NCBI RefSeq assembly: GCF_028863665.1
Contig: NZ_JARBFX010000010.1
Coordinates: 1-64,000 of the forward strand
Reading direction: 5' to 3'
DNA from: Aquabacter sediminis
GTDB taxonomy: Bacteria > Pseudomonadota > Alphaproteobacteria > Rhizobiales > Xanthobacteraceae
Length of the DNA stretch: 64,000 bases
The position numbers and the translations under genes are program-made. The notes beneath the pieces are model-generated. The model saw only the letters and a program-made list of their open reading frames with translations, was not told where the DNA came from and did no database searches. Positions 63,129 to 64,000 of this stretch are shown piece by piece; positions within the stretch are counted from its first letter, which is position 1, and every line of letters starts with the position of its first letter.

Positions 63129-64000
63129 TCAGGCGTGGCCGAACACGCGCTTGAAGATCGTGTCGGCGTGCTTGAGGTGGTAGCCGAGGTCGAACTTCTC
63201 GTTGATGTCGTCTTCGCTCAGGAAGCGCCGCACCTCGGGATCGTTCAGCAAGAAGGTGCGGAAGTCGCCCTCGCCGCGCCACACACGCATGGCGTTGCGC
63301 TGGACCAAGCGATAGCTGTCCTCGCGGCTGGCCCCCTTCTGGGTCAGCGCCAGGAGCACGCGCTGGGAGTGGATGAGCCCGCCCAGCTTGTCCATGTTCT
63401 TCTGCATGTTGTCGGTGTGGACCACGAGCTTGTCCACCACGCCCGCCAGGCGGTTGAGGGCGAAGTCCAGTGTCACCGTGGAGTCCGGGCCGATCATGCG
63501 TTCCACGGAAGAGTGGGAGATGTCCCGCTCGTGCCAGAGCGCCACATTCTCCAGCGCCGGGGTCACATAGGCGCGCACCATGCGGGCGAGGCCCGTGAGA
63601 TTCTCGGTCAGCACCGGATTGCGCTTGTGCGGCATGGCCGAGGAGCCCTTCTGGCCCTCGGAGAAATATTCCTCCGCTTCCAGCACCTCGGTGCGCTGGA
63701 GGTGGCGGATCTCGGTTGCCAGGCGCTCCACCGAGGAGGCCACAACACCAAGCACTGCGAAGAACATGGCATGCCGGTCGCGCGGGATAACCTGGGTGGA
63801 GACGGTCTCCACCGTCAGCCCCATCTTGGCAGCCACATGCTCCTCCACGCGGGGATCCACATGGGCGAAGGTACCGACCGCGCCGGAAATGGCGCAGGTG
63901 GCAACTTCCGCCTTGGCGGCCACCAAGCGTGCGCGGGCGCGCTGGAATTCCGCGTGGGCGATGGCCAGCTTGATGCCAAAAGTGGTGGGCTCGGCATGAA
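63129..64000 (-). CDS. purB: Adenylosuccinate lyase (partial, 5' end outside the window)
   Basis: About 290 C-terminal residues of the fumarase/aspartase-type PurB, steps 9 and 12 of purine synthesis. The signature GSSAMPHKRNPVLTENLTGL is intact, the catalytic region HERDISHSSVERMIGPDSTV follows, and the end is LKHADTIFKRVFGHA. The frame stays open to the window edge with HAEPTTFGIKLAIAHAEFQR, as in PurB. An internal ATG-like start at 63926 is not real. It is convergent with grxD. Confidence 0.95.
   Translation of the reverse strand, partial: HAEPTTFGIKLAIAHAEFQRARARLVAAKAEVATCAISGAVGTFAHVDPRVEEHVAAKMGLTVETVSTQVIPRDRHAMFFAVLGVVASSVERLATEIRHLQRTEVLEAEEYFSEGQKGSSAMPHKRNPVLTENLTGLARMVRAYVTPALENVALWHERDISHSSVERMIGPDSTVTLDFALNRLAGVVDKLVVHTDNMQKNMDKLGGLIHSQRVLLALTQKGASREDSYRLVQRNAMRVWRGEGDFRTFLLNDPEVRRFLSEDDINEKFDLGYHLKHADTIFKRVFGHA

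Overview
The window is GC-rich (most third positions are G or C), gene-dense bacterial chromosome. Protein sequences and gene content point to an alphaproteobacterium of the order Hyphomicrobiales (Rhizobiales), most likely the Xanthobacter/Azorhizobium/Ancylobacter group. Three things support this: alphaproteobacterial-type ribosomal proteins, RpoA and SecY; a bacterial methylofuran/tetrahydromethanopterin-type cofactor gene cluster, which is typical of methylotrophs; and a giant membrane-anchored repeat protein resembling the polar-growth protein GPR/RgsE of rhizobia. The assignment is inference from family resemblance; no database search was run.

Layout. 1-14944 is a nearly unbroken ribosomal protein super-operon: tuf (3' end), S10 block (rpsJ to rpsQ), spc block (rplN to secY), adk, then the alpha block (rpsM, rpsK, rpoA, rplQ), closed by a clear intrinsic terminator. 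15177-21929 holds housekeeping genes: a DegP/HtrA protease, rarA, crcB, a large-subunit-type pseudouridine synthase, a zinc-ribbon membrane protein, a HAD phosphatase and the F1-ATPase chaperone ATP12. 21933-25850 (minus strand) is a compact five-gene cofactor operon: MfnB-like, DUF447, DUF6513/DHPS-like, flavoprotein and MfnE-like kinase. 26095-31631 carries a cytochrome c, rsmE, a YbdK-like carboxylate-amine ligase, an NCS2 permease with an unusual C-terminal domain, and a fumarylacetoacetase-family enzyme. 32051-36125 is a tight run of LpxH-like phosphoesterase, GT4 glycosyltransferase, threonine dehydratase and MFS transporter, converging on a dipeptide epimerase gene. 37196-40774 is a four-gene Mla/MCE lipid transport operon.

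41508-46784 (minus) encodes a 1,758-residue protein with two membrane segments, a run of exact 33-residue repeats and a conserved-looking C-terminal domain. It is divergent from a [2Fe-2S] ferredoxin gene. 47471-54174 has a GT2 glycosyltransferase, a polytopic membrane protein, murI, a lytic transglycosylase, a beta-barrel outer membrane protein and a class I amidotransferase. 54477-56890 has monocistronic rpsD, an MgtC family gene, an SH3b/proline-rich exported protein and the ATP synthase zeta inhibitor (DUF1476). 57283-64000 is a purine block (purC, purS, purQ, purL, bolA, and purB on the opposite strand) with a PAP2-type protein and the CGFS monothiol glutaredoxin Grx4.

The most interesting items are the giant repeat protein with its CtrA-like boxes, the NCS2 permease carrying what looks like a degenerate GHKL (anti-sigma-type) domain, the cofactor operon with two poorly characterised proteins, and a dispersed palindromic repeat, one copy of which supplies the stop codon of the transglycosylase gene. 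I found no insertion sequences, CRISPR arrays, tRNA or rRNA genes.
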